Assembly: GCA_018894105.1 (NCBI GenBank)
Contig: CM032128.1
Coordinates: 15,605,001 to 15,669,000 of the forward strand
Length of the DNA stretch: 64,000 nt
DNA from: Jacaranda mimosifolia
Lineage: Eukaryota; Streptophyta; Magnoliopsida; Lamiales; Bignoniaceae
Direction of reading: 5' to 3'
In this document: in pieces, positions 22,907-35,828 of the stretch
Position numbering within the stretch: the stretch's first letter is position 1
Layout of the letters: each line of letters begins with the position of its first letter
Position numbers and translations under genes: made by a program
Notes under the pieces: model-generated
Databases searched by the model: none
Told to the model about the DNA's origin: nothing
The model's input: only the letters and a program-made list of their open reading frames with translations

Positions 22907-25900
22907 ACAAGGCTCTTTCTTGCCTATTGATTTGATCAAATTCCATGAAATTATTTTATGCTTAAAATTTATAATTTTTGAAAGCATGAATTTTTGGCAT
23001 GAATTTTTCACCATATGTAAATCTTGGTATGTGTATCATGTGGTTAAATTTTGGTGATAAATAGATTGGTAGTTTGAGAGAAAAATAGAATCTAAGATTG
23101 AGATTTGTTTTATTAAATTAAAATTTTTGAACCTAGATTCTTGTTTTTGCTGTAAGTTGTTTAGACTGTCTTGTAGAGCATTGAAACACAGGCTCGAAAT
23201 GGTATATTACTCATCAAAAACATATTTGAAATGAGACATATATGATTTTTTGAAGTTTTAGCCTGAAAATTAAATTCCCAGCGAAAATTCTTTTGGCTAA
23301 AATAGGAATATGTTTTGTGATGATTCTTATAATGTTTATATCATATTGTAGAATGTGATAAATTATTCAAAAGAATAAATTATGCGCCTAGAACGAGCAT
23401 AAGATAAGATATATATTTCTTTGACCCAATTATTTTAATTTATTAATTTCATTGAAAATTAATTGAAAATATTTTTGGGATATTTGTGCATCAATGTTGC
23501 ATGGAAATATATATAGGTCAAAATTATGGTTATGTACGTATATGTAAAAATATGCTCTATCTTTCTGTGTGGTTGATCATTAGATGAATTGCTCTTCAAT
23601 ATATTTATGAACTACATGCTCTATTGCAACTTTGTAATTATTTACATGATGCAATTGAGATTATTTAAATGGGATGTTTTATCTTATAGATGCATAGATA
23701 TTGACATTTGGGTGCTCATGTAAATTGAGCTTTATTTTGATTATTTAATCATGAATTATTTTTAATGAGAGATAGTTTGTGGCAATGATATTATCCCCAA
23801 TTTCATTATGATTAGATTAATGTAGTAGGCCTTGGATCAATGTAATATTCTTTAATATTTTGAGGCGTGCATTTATTAGACCAATTTATTTTGAAACTAT
23901 ATTCCATCAATTCTTTTAAGGGGATATTTTTGTTAGTTACCATCATGCCAAATGATCTCAACATGAAGCACCAAATGTCAATGTAGCCTAAATTATTATT
24001 ATTATTATTATTATTATTTTTTTTTCATATTTAAATAATGGCATGCATATTAATTTGGACAATTGTTATTTTGTTCAAGATCAGTAAATTTTTATTATTC
24101 GTTTTAACTCAGTGAGAGATGATTACTAGCCTGATTTAGGACAATTAATTATTATTTGGAGTAATAATTAATTTACTTGGATCTAGGATAAAATATTAGG
24201 CAGTACCTATTTGCGCAATTAATTTCATTAATCTTAGATTGCCTCACCAGTTTTAATTTCAAGTCAATTTAATATGAAAAATAGACAAGTTGCCTAATAT
24301 TGTCGTGATTTTGACGCTGACAGTCAATGAATGGATCAAAATTTAAGTTTGCGCTATAAATTTGTTTAAGCTGCAAACAAGAAAATCTAATTAGAGAGTT
24401 TGAGCTCTACTTGTAGTATGACTTCACTCATAAGAAAATGTTAAATTATCCTCAATCACTATTTGAACCCATTCACGGATAAGTTCTGTTTGTGCTATTA
24501 ATCATATTTTTTGATAAAATCACCAAATTGAGGCTGATTACGGATAGTCAAATAATTGCATTTGTTGCTTATGCTAAACATTAAAATGATGTTGGCACAA
24601 TCAAGGATGCGTTTGACAAAAGCAAATAGCAAAACTAGAACCATAAATTGATCCAACAAAGTGATATGTCACAGCAATAATAGAAGCAACTAAAATATCA
24701 ACAAATTTTAAGTACTGAAAACTTTTGAGACGGTTTACTTCACTCTTAATAGTACTGAGATGAAGTTGACTCTCAGAGCTCTCATTATTTTGTTTGCTAG
24801 TGTTTCTAGTTCTCTCTTTCTTAGATAAAAGATATTGGCAAAACTTGGAATATGTGGCTGGAGATTGAGCAAGAATATAGACTATGTTCAAGTATTATGC
24901 AACCATATGTTTAGAATGACGCAAAAAGAAGAGGTATTATGAATTGCAAAGTGATACCTCAGCTCAGCAATGGGGTATCACAACAATGGGCGTGAGCTAA
25001 TTTCTCCAAGTTCAAAAAAAAGTGTGAGCTATCCATTGGAGATGTGCAAAAGGCACTAATTATCCGATATAGTCTATTTTGAACTGAAGCACTTGTGAGA
25101 CATTAATTGAATGTAGTTTGTCCATCTTTCATTTAAAAGACTTTTTTTTTCTTCATGAATTGACTTAAGCTAATTATTTTAGTAGTTCATTTATTTTTTA
25201 GCATGTTAGTTAGAAGAATGACCATAATAGCTAGAGGACGCTGGGCTTACTAGCTAAGGTAAATCTCCACTTTCAAAACATTTTTAGTGGGAAAGGCTTG
25301 CTGGAAAATGAAAGATGGTCACTTATCCTCTAAAGTTAGTCCACTAAAATTGAGTGCAGACTTATGAATGAGAGACACTAAGTAGTGCACTCTATTTCTT
25401 TTACTTTTTGTGCTATTAGTTAGTACAACCCTTTTCTCACCAATCACAAGTGCTAAGTTTGTCAAAGTAATTTAGAAGGGTAGAGAATCAATTGGGGCAT
25501 AAATATGGAGGTTTAATGTACTAATAGGAAGTGAGAATATCATGTCTAAATATTTTGGACAATTATTTAAAGAAAAATAGCGGTGCAAGTTAAGATGTGA
25601 CTCCAAACACTTTGTGGTTAAATGGGCTTGGTGAAAATTAAGGAGTCAAAAATTTCTAGTTAAGCTAGATTTATGGCGCAAATTTATTTTATCTAGCTTG
25701 AGGAGATATAATTCTTGGTTGTAGCCTATGTCATAAAAATATGTGCCTCAAAATGGATTCTCCTATTTCTGTAAGATGGTTGCAAGCCAAAATTTGTGGT
25801 ATGCGCCTGAAGGAATTGACAAGGTATATTCTCACGAGGTGATGCATAGCATAATGGAGAAAATGAAAAAGATTAAGTCACATAAAAAGATTTCATTTGA

Positions 25901-26113
25901 GGAGGATTTACTAGATCATATGTGAGTTTGAAGGAATCTTGAACTATATAAGTTGCAAGATCATTGAAGAGTGCTCATTTTTCTAGCGAAGGTAGCGCTT
26001 CTTAAAGCTCGTCTAGTAATGCTGGGATAGTGGGAGCGACTCTGATGTTAGTGGGAGTATCTCACTTAAACAAAGTACTCTCAAATTTTCCAAGTAAGGG
26101 TGAACATGAAGTG
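22907..26113 (+). other. non-coding body, left part, of the 22-40 kb element
   Basis: Stop-rich in all frames and AT-rich, with an (ATT)n run near 23994-24020. A 96-codon minus-strand frame (24601-24891) and a 60-codon plus-strand frame (25743-25925) are the only open stretches. Neither resembles retrotransposon proteins. The minus-strand one has a hydrophobic C-terminal third and could be a captured host fragment, but this is guesswork. Confidence 0.5.
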
Positions 26114-27024
26114 TGTAGACATATCAATTTTTAGCCAATAGAGAAGTGACACATGTAAAATAATATACTAGATAATAATTTAAATTTTCTATTTGTTTCT
26201 TGAAAATTTATTAAATTTAATTCCAAAAGATAAATAGTTAAATTTAATTAATACTCTAGCATTTATATTATACAAAAATCAAATATTGATAAATATCAAA
26301 TATGAAGTGCCTATGTCAATAGACCAATCAAATCAAATATATTTGATATTATCTATTGATAGCTGATATTATTTCTTGATATTTGGTATTATCTCTTGAT
26401 ATTTGATTTTGATAACCTGATATAATCTCCTGATATTTGATATTATTTTATCAAAATATAATCACCAAAGAAGTTCAATCAATTTGGAAGTCTCCCATCA
26501 AACATTTATATAAAGGGGGTGACCAAAGCTCATTCAACACACAATACAAATTCCAGCAAGTGGGTGGAACTTTAAAAGAAACCAACAATTTTCTCAATCA
26601 AATTTAAGGAGATCCACGGAATTCAAGGCGTTCTTCGCGAAGCTCCTCATATTGTGGGATTTAATTGGGGATTAAGGTGTAGAGCCTTCGAATATACGAT
26701 ATTTTATCAAAATCAAATTCAAGCATATCCATAATATTCAAGGTGTTCTTCATAGAGCTCATATATTTTGGCGTTTTATTTGAAACTAAGGTGCGAAGCC
26801 CTCGAATTGGTGTTATTTCTTTAAATCAAATTTAACGAGATCCACGATATTTAAAGCATTCTTTGCGGAGCTCATTAAATTCAAGATCATATTTGGAAAG
26901 AAAGAATTAGATAATTAGATTAGAGATTGAATCCGCAGTTGATAAATTTTTATTTTATTTTATTTGTATGATTTTTCTCATCTTGTAATTTTATTTATTG
27001 TAGACAAAAAAATTTGTGGTTGCA
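26114..27024 (+). repeat. LTR 1 of the gag-only array
   Basis: 911 bp, from TGTAGACATATCA to TTTGTGGTTGCA. The U3-like part has about seven ~20-bp copies of TTGATATTTGATATTATC (26280-26460). A TATA box TATATAAA is at 26507-26514. The downstream part (26595-26895) has three ~110-bp units, each with GAGATCCACG, TTCTT.GCG.AGCTC and AAGGTG..AAGCCCTCGAAT-like words. Confidence 0.9.
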
Positions 27025-27030
27025 AATTTT

Positions 27031-27048
27031 TGGCACGCCCAGTGGGAC
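27031..27048 (+). promoter_or_regulatory. primer-site-like block, body 1
   Basis: TGGCACGCCCAGTGGGAC lies six bases inside LTR 1 and is conserved at 30081 and 33169 after LTRs 2 and 3. It begins with TGG, as a tRNA CCA complement must. The following sequence does not match a tRNA I can name with confidence. Confidence 0.6.
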
Positions 27049-27093
27049 ATCTCTACCTGTGATCACTTCATTTCATCAATATTAAAGTATCCA

Positions 27094-28269
27094 ATAGCCA
27101 CCAATAAGACTGCTGCATTGAAAATTACTACCTCGAATTCCTCAAGTGCTGGAGCAAAAAGTGTTGGCGTCATTACAAGAAGTGTATCCAAGAAGTTGCA
27201 ATAATCTTTGGAGGTAGCTCCTTCGTTTGCTATGGAAAAAGTGTTGCTACATTTTATTGATATAAATGAAGATGGTGGAGACTCAAAGAAAGAATCCGCA
27301 TTTTTCATTCCCTACTCAACATCCAATTCCTCAAGCATGGTGATGGTGACAGTGACAAGTGTTACAACCTTGGAGAAACAATTTTCAAATTTGACGAGGG
27401 CCATTGAAGGACTCACGAAGCATGTCCAAGAGTAAGACTTTCAAATCTTCAAATTGATGAGCAAAGTGGATAATCTGGATGGCAACTTCATGATGGAGAA
27501 ATAAATTGAGCCTCAGGATAAAGGCAAAACATCCATAAGGAGACAATCAACCAAAAATGAAGAGATTGCAATAAAAGAACTAGAAGTTTCCACCGAACTA
27601 ATTCCCATCGACCCACTGAAGGAGTTTATCATAGAGACTATCAAAGACAAGCATGATGGAAGTTCTAAATCATCTATAACTTACTCCAAGCCATATACTC
27701 AAAGGATTGATAACTTGAAAATGTCGATCAGTTACCAACCCCCAATGTTTTAGCAATTTGATGGCAAAGACAACTGAAAGCAACACGTGGCTTATTTCAT
27801 TGAGACTTGTAATATTGCTAGGAGATATGGAGATCATTTGGTCAATCAATTTGTTCAATCATTAAAAGGCAATGCTTTTGATTAGTATGTTGACTTGGAG
27901 GTAGGCTCTATCGACAGTTGGGGGCAACTAGAACAAGAGTTCCTCAATTATTTCTACAACACTCGAGGGACAATTAGCATGATAGAACTCACAAACTCTG
28001 GCCAATGGAAAGAAGAACCTGTCATTAACTACATCAATCACTTGATAAATTTGAGTCTTAACTACAAAGATCAATTATCGGAGGCTTCAGTCATTGACAT
28101 GTGCATCTAAGGAATCCATTGGAGTCTTTGCTACATACTTCAAGGAACTAAAATATAAACTTTTGCAAATTTGGCAACTTGTGCACATAATATTGAAGTG
28201 AGCATGCATTTTGATGAATAAAAAGACTCAAGTAATACTGCTGATAATGAAGATGTTGGGGGCAATTAA
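27094..28269 (+). pseudogene. gag pseudogene, array body 1
   Basis: The frame equivalent to ATNKTAALKITTSNSSSAG has ATA in place of the start ATG. It continues with ITRSVSKK, a short coiled region (LTRAIEGLTKHVQE), and then the retrotransposon gag domain (QFDGK, VQSLKGNAFD, LEQEFLNYFYNTRGTISM, QWKEEPVINYINH). It ends DVGGN. At least eight in-frame stops interrupt it, including TAA after MCI near 28110. It would encode only a capsid-like protein; no zinc knuckle or protease follows. Several stops are single C-to-T or G-to-A changes from a Gln or Trp codon, as expected from decay of methylated DNA. Confidence 0.85.
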
Positions 28270-29203
28270 TTTTTATCTTTTAATCACAAATGCTCCTTGA
28301 TAAGAGTCTAAGCTGTCAATGATACTCCTAAATAAGAGTATAAACTATCTAAAATTCTGAAGTACCCAAGTATCTGAATTCATATTTCCAAGTTTCCAAG
28401 TATTCAAATCAATAGATGAAGTCTTCAAGTTAAAGGCTTAGGTTTCTAAGTCTCCAAGTCCGAGACTCAAATTTTTAAGTCTCCAAATCAAATATTCAAA
28501 TCTTCCAGTCTTCAACTCTAAAGCTCAAGTCTTGAAACTCCAAATGCTCCTTGATAAGAGTCTAAACTGTCAATAATGATCCTAGATATGAGCATAAACT
28601 ATCTCAAATTCTCAAGTTAAAGTATTCCCATGTGCTCCTTGATAAGAGCTTAAATTGTCAATAAGGCTCCTGGATATGAGTATAAACTATCTAAATATTC
28701 AAAGTCTCCACCTGTGCTGCTTAATATGAGCTTAAACTTTCAATAAGGCTCCTAGGTACTAGCATAAACTATCTGAATACTCAAATTCTCCCCATGTACT
28801 CCTTGGTAAGAGTGTAAACTATTTATTAAGTCAAACTCAAGTAAACTTCTTAACATGAGTATAAATTGTCAATCAAATTCAAGTGAACTCCTTGACACGA
28901 GTATAAAATGTTTATTCAAGTTAAATATGCTCTTTGACACACAAGCCTAAATTGTATGTTATTCTTGGCCTACATGAGTATAAACTGTGTACAGCACCCT
29001 CCTCAAAAGGATATTACTTTTGATTATGTTAAAACTTGACCCTTTTATTAGGTACCATAGCTCGAGGAATGCTTCGAGGATGTTCTTATTGTAGATGTAT
29101 GTGAAAAATTGAGATAAAAGGAAAAATTCTCAAATACTTCAAGCCTTGCCTCTTTTGTGGATGATCGACACAACTTTTGCCAAGTCTTGAAGTGGGGGGT
29201 ATT
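28270..29203 (+). repeat. degenerate repeat tail of array body 1, with purine tract
   Basis: There are many diverged copies of two short families. One is CAAGTCTCCAAGTCTTCAAG-like (~20 bp). The other is a ~60-bp unit with GCTCCTTGATAAGAG then TAAACTGTCAATAA. No open frame of note. It ends with the purine tract AGTGGGGGG just before LTR 2. The same tail follows the gag of each body. Confidence 0.7.
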
Positions 29204-30074
29204 TGTAGATATATTAATTTTTAGCCAATGGAGAAGTGACAAATGTAAAATAATATACTAGATATTAATTTAAAACTTCTATTTGTTTCTTGAATATTTA
29301 TTAAATAGTTAATTTTAATTAATACTCTAGCATTTATTTTATACTCAAATCAAATATTGATAAGTGCAAAAAATGAAGTGTCTATGTCTATACAACAATC
29401 AAATCAAATATATTTGATATTATCTATTGATATATGATATTATTTTTCTTGATATCTGGTATTGTCTCTTGGTATTTGATCTTGATATTTTGATATTATC
29501 TTATCAAAGATATAATCATCAAAAAGTCCAATCACTTTGGAGGTCTTCCATCAAACATCTATATAAAGGGGGTGACCAAAGCTTATTCAACACATGACAC
29601 AAATTTCAGTAAGTGGGTGGAACTTTGAAGGAGTCCAGCAATTCTCTCAATCAAATTTAAGGAGATCCACGACATTCAAGATGTTATTCTCGGAACTCAG
29701 CATATTCTAGCATTTGATTTGGGATTAAGGTGCGAAGTCCTCGAATTGGCATTATGTTAATCAAATTAAATTCAAGTAGATCCACGACATTGAAGGTGTC
29801 CATTGCAGATCTCATTTTGGCATTTGATTCGACATTAATGTGTGAAGCCTTTGAATTGATGTTACTTCTTCAAATCAAATTTAAGGAGATCCACGACGTT
29901 CAAAGTATTCTTTGCGGAGCTCATTAAATTTAAGATCATATTTGGAAGGGAAGAATAAGAGGATTAGATTAGAGATTAAATCTATAGTTGATAGATTTTA
30001 ATTTTATTTTATTTGTACGATTTTTCTTATCTTGTAATTTTATTTGTTGTAGATAAAAAAAATTTGCGCTTACA
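29204..30074 (+). repeat. LTR 2 of the gag-only array
   Basis: Starts TGTAGATATATTAA and ends TTTGCGCTTACA. It shows the same TTGATATT repeats, TATA box (TATATAAA at 29560) and ~110-bp downstream units as LTR 1, and is about 40 bp shorter. Confidence 0.9.
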
Positions 30075-30143
30075 TATTTTTGGCATGCCTAGTTGGACAT
30101 CTCTACCTCTCATCTCTTCTTTTCATCAAGATTGAAGTATCAA

Positions 30144-31313
30144 ATGGCCACCAACAAGACTGCTGCACTGAAAATTACTACCTCAACTTTTTCAAGTGCT
30201 GGAGCAAAAAATGTTGGCATCATCACAAGAAGTGTATCCAAGAAGTTGCAAACATCTTCGGAGGTGGCTCATTTGTTTGCTATGGAAAAGGTGTTGCCGC
30301 ATTTTATTGATATGAATGAAGCTAGTGGAGACTCGAAGAAAGAATCTATATCATCTATTCCTTACTCAACATAAAATTCCCGAGCATGGCGATGGTGATA
30401 AGTGCTACAACTTTGGAGGAACATAATTCAAATTTGACGAGGGCCATTGAAGGACTCACCAAGCATGTCCAAGAGCGATACTTTCAAATCTCCAAATTGA
30501 TGAGCAAAGTGGACAATCTTGATGCTGACTGCATGATGGGGAAAAAAATTGAGGCTTAGGATAAAGGTGAAACATCCACAAGGAGACAATCAGCGAAAAA
30601 TGAAGTGATTGCAACAAAAGAACGAGATCTTTCCACTTGACTAATTCCCATCAACCCACTGAAGGAGTTTTATCATGGAGACTATCAAATACAAGTTTGA
30701 TGGAAGTTCTAAGTCGTCTATGACTTACTCCAGGCCATATACTCAAATGATTGATAACTTAAAGATGCCGATCGGTTACCAACCCCCAAAATTTTAGCAA
30801 TTTAATGGCAAATGCAACCCAAAGCAGCACGCGGCTCATTTTATTAAGACTTGTAATAATGTTGGGACATATAGAGATCATTTGGTTAAGCAATTTGTTT
30901 GATCATTAAAGGGCAATGCTTTTGATTGGTATATTGACTTGGAGGCAGGCTCTATCAATAGTTGGTGGCAACTAGAACAAGAGTTCCTCAATTATTTCTA
31001 CAACACTCAAGGGATAATTAGCATGATAGAACTCACAAACTCTGGCCAATGGAAAGAAGAACCTATCATTAACAACATCAATCATTGGATAAATTTGAGT
31101 CTTAACTGTAAAGATCAATTATCGGATGCTTCAGCCATTGAGATGTGCATCTAAGGAATGTATTGGAGTCTTTATTACATACTTCAAGGAATTAAACTAA
31201 AAACTTTTGCAGATTCGGCAACTCGTGCACATGATATTGAAATGAACATGAATTTTGATGAACAAGAAGATTCAAGTAATGCTAATGATGATGAAGATGT
31301 TGGGGGCAATTAA
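30144..31313 (+). pseudogene. gag pseudogene, array body 2
   Basis: It keeps the start ATG (MATNKTAALKITTSTFSSAG) and an open frame to about 30374, longer than the other copies. A frameshift and stops then appear. The gag domain is recognisable (SLKGNAFDWYIDLEAGS, LEQEFLNYFYNTQGIISM, QWKEEPIINNINHW). The TAA after MCI (near 31152) is in the same codon as in the other two bodies. It ends DVGGN at 31313. Confidence 0.85.
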
Positions 31314-32259
31314 TTTTCATCTTCAAATCACAAATGCTCCTTGATAAGAGTCTAAAATGTTAATAATACTCCCAAATAAGAGTATAAACTATCTAAAATT
31401 CTCAAGTCCCTAAGTATCTAAATTCGAATTTCCAAGTTTTCAAGTCTTTAAATCAATGGATCAACTCTTCAAGTCTTCAAATTCATGACCCAAGTTTCGA
31501 AGTCTTTCAAGTTTAAGATTAAGATGAAGATTCTCCAAGTCTTCAAGTCAAAGGCTCAAATCTCTAGGTCTCAATGTCAAAGACTCAAATTTTTAAGTCA
31601 CTGAATCAAAGATTCAAAATTTTCAATCTTCAAGTCCAAAGCTCAAGTCTTGAAATTCCAAAGGCTCTTTGATATGAGTCTAGACTGTCAATAGTGCTCA
31701 TGGATATGAGCATAAACTATCTAAAATTCTCAAGTTAATGTCTTCTCATATGCTCCTTAATAAGAGCTTAAACTGTCAACATGGCTCCTAGATGCAAGCA
31801 TAAACTATCTAAATATTCAAATTCTCCACATGTGCTCCTTAATATGAGCTTAAACTTTCAATAAAGATCATAGGTACCAGCACAAACTATCTAAATATTC
31901 AAATTCTCCTCATGTACTCCTTGACAAGAGTGTAAACTATTTATTAAGTCAAACTCAAGTAAACTCCTTGACATAAGTATAAATTGCCAATCAAATTCAA
32001 GTGTACTCCTTGAGACGAATATAAAATGTTTATTCAAGTTAAATATGCTCTTTGATACACAGCCTAAACTGTATGTGACTCCTGGCCCGCATGATTATAA
32101 ACTGTGTACGACACCTTCCTTAAAAGGATATTTACTTTTAATTATGTTATAACTTGACCCTTCTATTGGGTATAAGAGAAAATTCTCAAATACTTCAAGC
32201 TTTGCCTCTTTCGTGGATGATCGACACATCTTTCGCCAAGTCTTGAAGTGGGGGGCATT
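31314..32259 (+). repeat. degenerate repeat tail of array body 2, with purine tract
   Basis: Same two short repeat families as after body 1, with the purine tract GAAGTGGGGGGCA directly before LTR 3. Non-coding. Confidence 0.7.
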
Positions 32260-33162
32260 TGTAGACATATCAATTTTTAGCCAATGGAGAGGTGACGCAT
32301 GAAAAATAATATACTAGATATTAATTTAAAATTTCTATTTTTTTCTTGAAAATTTATTAAATTTAATTCCAAAAGATAAATAGTTAATTTTAAGTAATAC
32401 TCTAGCATTTATTTTATCTTCAAATCAAATATTGATAAGTGTCAAAGATAAAGTGTCTATATCTATAAACCAATCAAATTAAATATAATTTATATTATCT
32501 GTTGATATTTGATATTATTTCTTAATATCTGATATTATCTCTTAATATTTAATCTTGATAATCTGATATTATCTCTTGCTATTTGATATTATCTTATGAA
32601 AAATATAATCATTGAAGAAGTTCAATCAATCTGGAAGTCTCCCATCAAACATCTATATAAAAGGGGTGACCAAAACTCATTCAACACACAACACAAATTC
32701 CAGCAAGTGGGTGAAACTTTGAAGGAGTCCAACAATTCTCTCAATCAAATTTAAGGAGATCTACGGCATTCAAGGCTTTCTTCACGGAGTTCATCATATT
32801 CCGGCATTTGATTTGGAATTAAGGTGCGCAGCCCTCGAATTGATATTATTTTATTTAAATTAAATTCAAGGAGAACCATGACGTTCAAGGCGTTCTTTGC
32901 GGAGATCATATATTTTGGCATTTGATTTGAGATTAAGGTGTGAAGCCCTTGAATTGGCATTATTTTTTCAAATCAAATTTAATGAGATCCAAGGCGTTCT
33001 TTGAAGAGCTCATTAAATTCAAGATCATATTTGGAAGGAAAGAATCAGAGGGTTAGATTCGAGATTGAATTCAAAATTGAGAGATTTTAATTTTATTTTA
33101 TTTGTATGATTTTTCTTGTCTTGTAATTTTATTTATTGCAAACAAAAAAATTTGCGTTTACA
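32260..33162 (+). repeat. LTR 3 of the gag-only array
   Basis: Starts TGTAGACATATCA and ends TTTGCGTTTACA, with the same internal architecture as the other three LTRs. Confidence 0.9.
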
Positions 33163-33218
33163 AATTTTTGGCACGCCTAGTGGGATATCTCTTCCTTTCA
33201 TCAAGATTGAAGTATCAA

Positions 33219-34394
33219 ATGGCCGCCAATAAGACTGCTGCATTGAAAATTACTATCTTAAATTCATCAAGTGCTGGAGCAAAAAATATTAGCGTCATTA
33301 CAAGAAGTGTATCCAAGAAGTCGCAATAAACTTTGAAGGTGGCCCCTTCGTTTGCTATGAAAAAGGTGTTGCCGCATTTTATTGATATGAATGAAGATGG
33401 TGGATTCTTGAAGGAAGAATCCGCATCATCCATTCCCTACTCAACATCAAATTCCTCAAGCATGGTGATGATCATGGTGACAAGTGCGACAACCTTGGAG
33501 GAACAAATTTCAAATTTGATGAGGGCAATTGAAAGACTCACGAAGCATGTCCAAGAGCAAGACTTTCAAATCTTCAAATTGATGAGCAAAGTGGATAATA
33601 TTGATAGCAGCCACATGATGGAGAAGTAAATTGAGCCTCAGGATTAAGGTGAAACATCTATAAGGAGACAATCAACCAAAAATGAAGAGATTGCAACAAA
33701 AGAACTAGAAGTTTCCACCAGACTAATTCCCATCAACCCACTGAAGGAGTTTATCATAAAGACTATCAAAGACAAGCATGATGGAAGTTCTAAATCATCT
33801 ATAACTTACTCTAAGGCATATACTCAAAGGATTGATAACTTGAAGATGTCAATCAGTTACCAACCCCCAAAGTTTCAGCAATTTGATGGCAAAGGCAACT
33901 GAAAGCAACACGTGGCTCATTTCATTGAGACTTGTAATAATGCCAGGAGATAAGGAGATCATTTGGTCAAGCAATTTGTTCAATCATTAAAGGGCAATGC
34001 TTCTGATTGGTATGTTGACTTAGAGGCAGACTCTATCGATAGTTGGGGGTAACTAGAACAAGAATTCCTCAATTATTTCTACAGCACTCGAGGGACAATT
34101 AGCATGATAGAACTCACAAACTCTGGCCAATGGAAAGAAGAACCTATCATTAACTACATCAATCATCGGATAAATTTGAGTCTTAACTGTAAAGATCGAT
34201 TATCGGAGGCTTCATCCATTGAGATGTGCATCTAAGGAATGTATTGGAGTCTTTATTACGTACTTTAAGGAATTAAACTAAAAACTTTTGCAGATTTGGC
34301 AACTCATGCCCATGATATTGAAATGAGCATGAATTTTGTTGAACAAGAAGATTCAAGTAATGCTAATGATGATGAAGATGTTGGAGGCAATTAA
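33219..34394 (+). pseudogene. gag pseudogene, array body 3
   Basis: Start ATG present (MAANKTAALKIT). The frame is interrupted after KKSQ, and again after MMEK, GN, RR and WG, and at the shared TAA after MCI (near 34234). The domain order is as in the other copies (LMRAIERLTKHVQEQDFQ, SLKGNASDWYVDLEADS, QWKEEPIINYINH). Ends with GGN at 34394. Confidence 0.85.
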
Positions 34395-34554
34395 TTTCAT
34401 CTTCAAATCACAAATGCTCCTTGATAAGAGTCTATATAGTCAATAATACTCCCACATAAGAGTATAAATTATCTAAAATTCTCAAGTCCCCTAGTATTTG
34501 AATTCGAATTTCCAAGTTTCAAGTCTTCAAGTCTCCAAATCCATGACTCAAATC

Positions 34555-35570
34555 TCCAAGTTTTTCAAGTTTAAGACTCAAGTCTCCAAATCTTCAAGTC
34601 AAAGGCCCAAGTTTCTAAGTCTCCAAGTCTTTAAGTCTCTGAGTCAAGGATTCAACTCTTCCAGTCTTCAAATCCAAAGCTCAAGTCTTCAAAGATCATA
34701 TATAACTTGAATAGACGGTTTATACTTATGTCAAGGAGTTCACTTGAATTTGATTGACAATTTATACTCATGTCAAGGAGTTTATTTAAGTTTGATTTAA
34801 TAGACAGTTTACACTCTCATCAAGGAGTACATGACTCATACCTGAGAGCTTTATTGAAAGTTTAAGCTCATATTAAGGAGCACTTGAGGAGACTTTGAAT
34901 ATTTAGATAGTTTATGCTCGTATCTAGGAGCCATATTGATAGTTTAAGCTCTTATCGAGGAGCACATGGGAAGACTTTAACTTGAGAATTTTAGATAGTT
35001 TATGCTCATATCCAGGAGCATTATTGACAGTCCAGACTTATATCAAAGAGCCTTTGGAATTTCAAGACTTGAGGTTTGGACTTGAAGATTGAAAGATTTG
35101 AATCTTTGACTTAGAGACTTAAAAATTTGATTCTTGGACTTGGAGACTTAGAAACTTGAGCCTTTGACTTGAAGATTTGGAAACTTGAGTCTTAAACTTG
35201 AAAAACTCTAATAAGAGTCTAAACTGTCAATAATGCTCCTAGATACGAGCATAAACTATCTAAAATTCTCAAGTTAAAGTCTTCCCATGTGCTCCTCGAT
35301 AAGAGCTTAAACTATCAATAAGGCTCCTAGACACAAGCATAAATTATCTAAATATTCAAAGTCTCTTCAAGTGCTCCTTAATGAGCTTAAACTTTCAATA
35401 AAGCTCTCAGGTATGAGCCATGTACTCCTTGATAAGAGTGTAAACTGTCTATTAAGTCAAACTCAAGTAAACTCCTTGACATGAGTATAAATTGTCAATC
35501 AAATTCAAGTGAACTCCTTGACATAAGTATAAACTGTCTATTCAAGTTAAATATGCTCTTTGACACACGA
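34555..35570. repeat. ~1-kb interleaved inverted duplication in array body 3
   Basis: Normal tail order would be X (CAAGTCT-type repeats) then Y (CTCCTTGA..AGAG-type repeats). Here the order is X (about 34555-34690), reverse Y (about 34690-35035), reverse X (about 35036-35213), then Y (about 35215-35570). The reverse block uses phrases such as GACAATTTATACTCATGTCA, the complement of the plus-strand phrases in bodies 1 and 2. Body 3 is about 480 bp longer than the others for this reason. Confidence 0.8.
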
Positions 35571-35828
35571 GCCTTAATTGTATGTTACTCTTGGCCCGCA
35601 TGAGTATAAATTGTGTACAACATCCTCATTAAAAGGATATTTACTTTTAATTATGTTATAACTTGACCCTTTTATTGGGTACCATAGATCGAGAAATCCT
35701 TCAAAGATGTTCTTATTAAAGACGCATGTGAAGAATGGAGAGAAAAAGGAAAATTCTCAAATACTTCAAGCCTTATCTCTTTCATGGATGATCGACACAT
35801 CTTCGCCAAGTCTTGAAGTAGGGGCGTT

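Noticed and set aside
27031..27048. Naming the tRNA that primes the gag-only element
   Set aside because: The TGGCACGCC(C/T)AGTGGGAC block does not match a plant tRNA 3' end that I can recall reliably.
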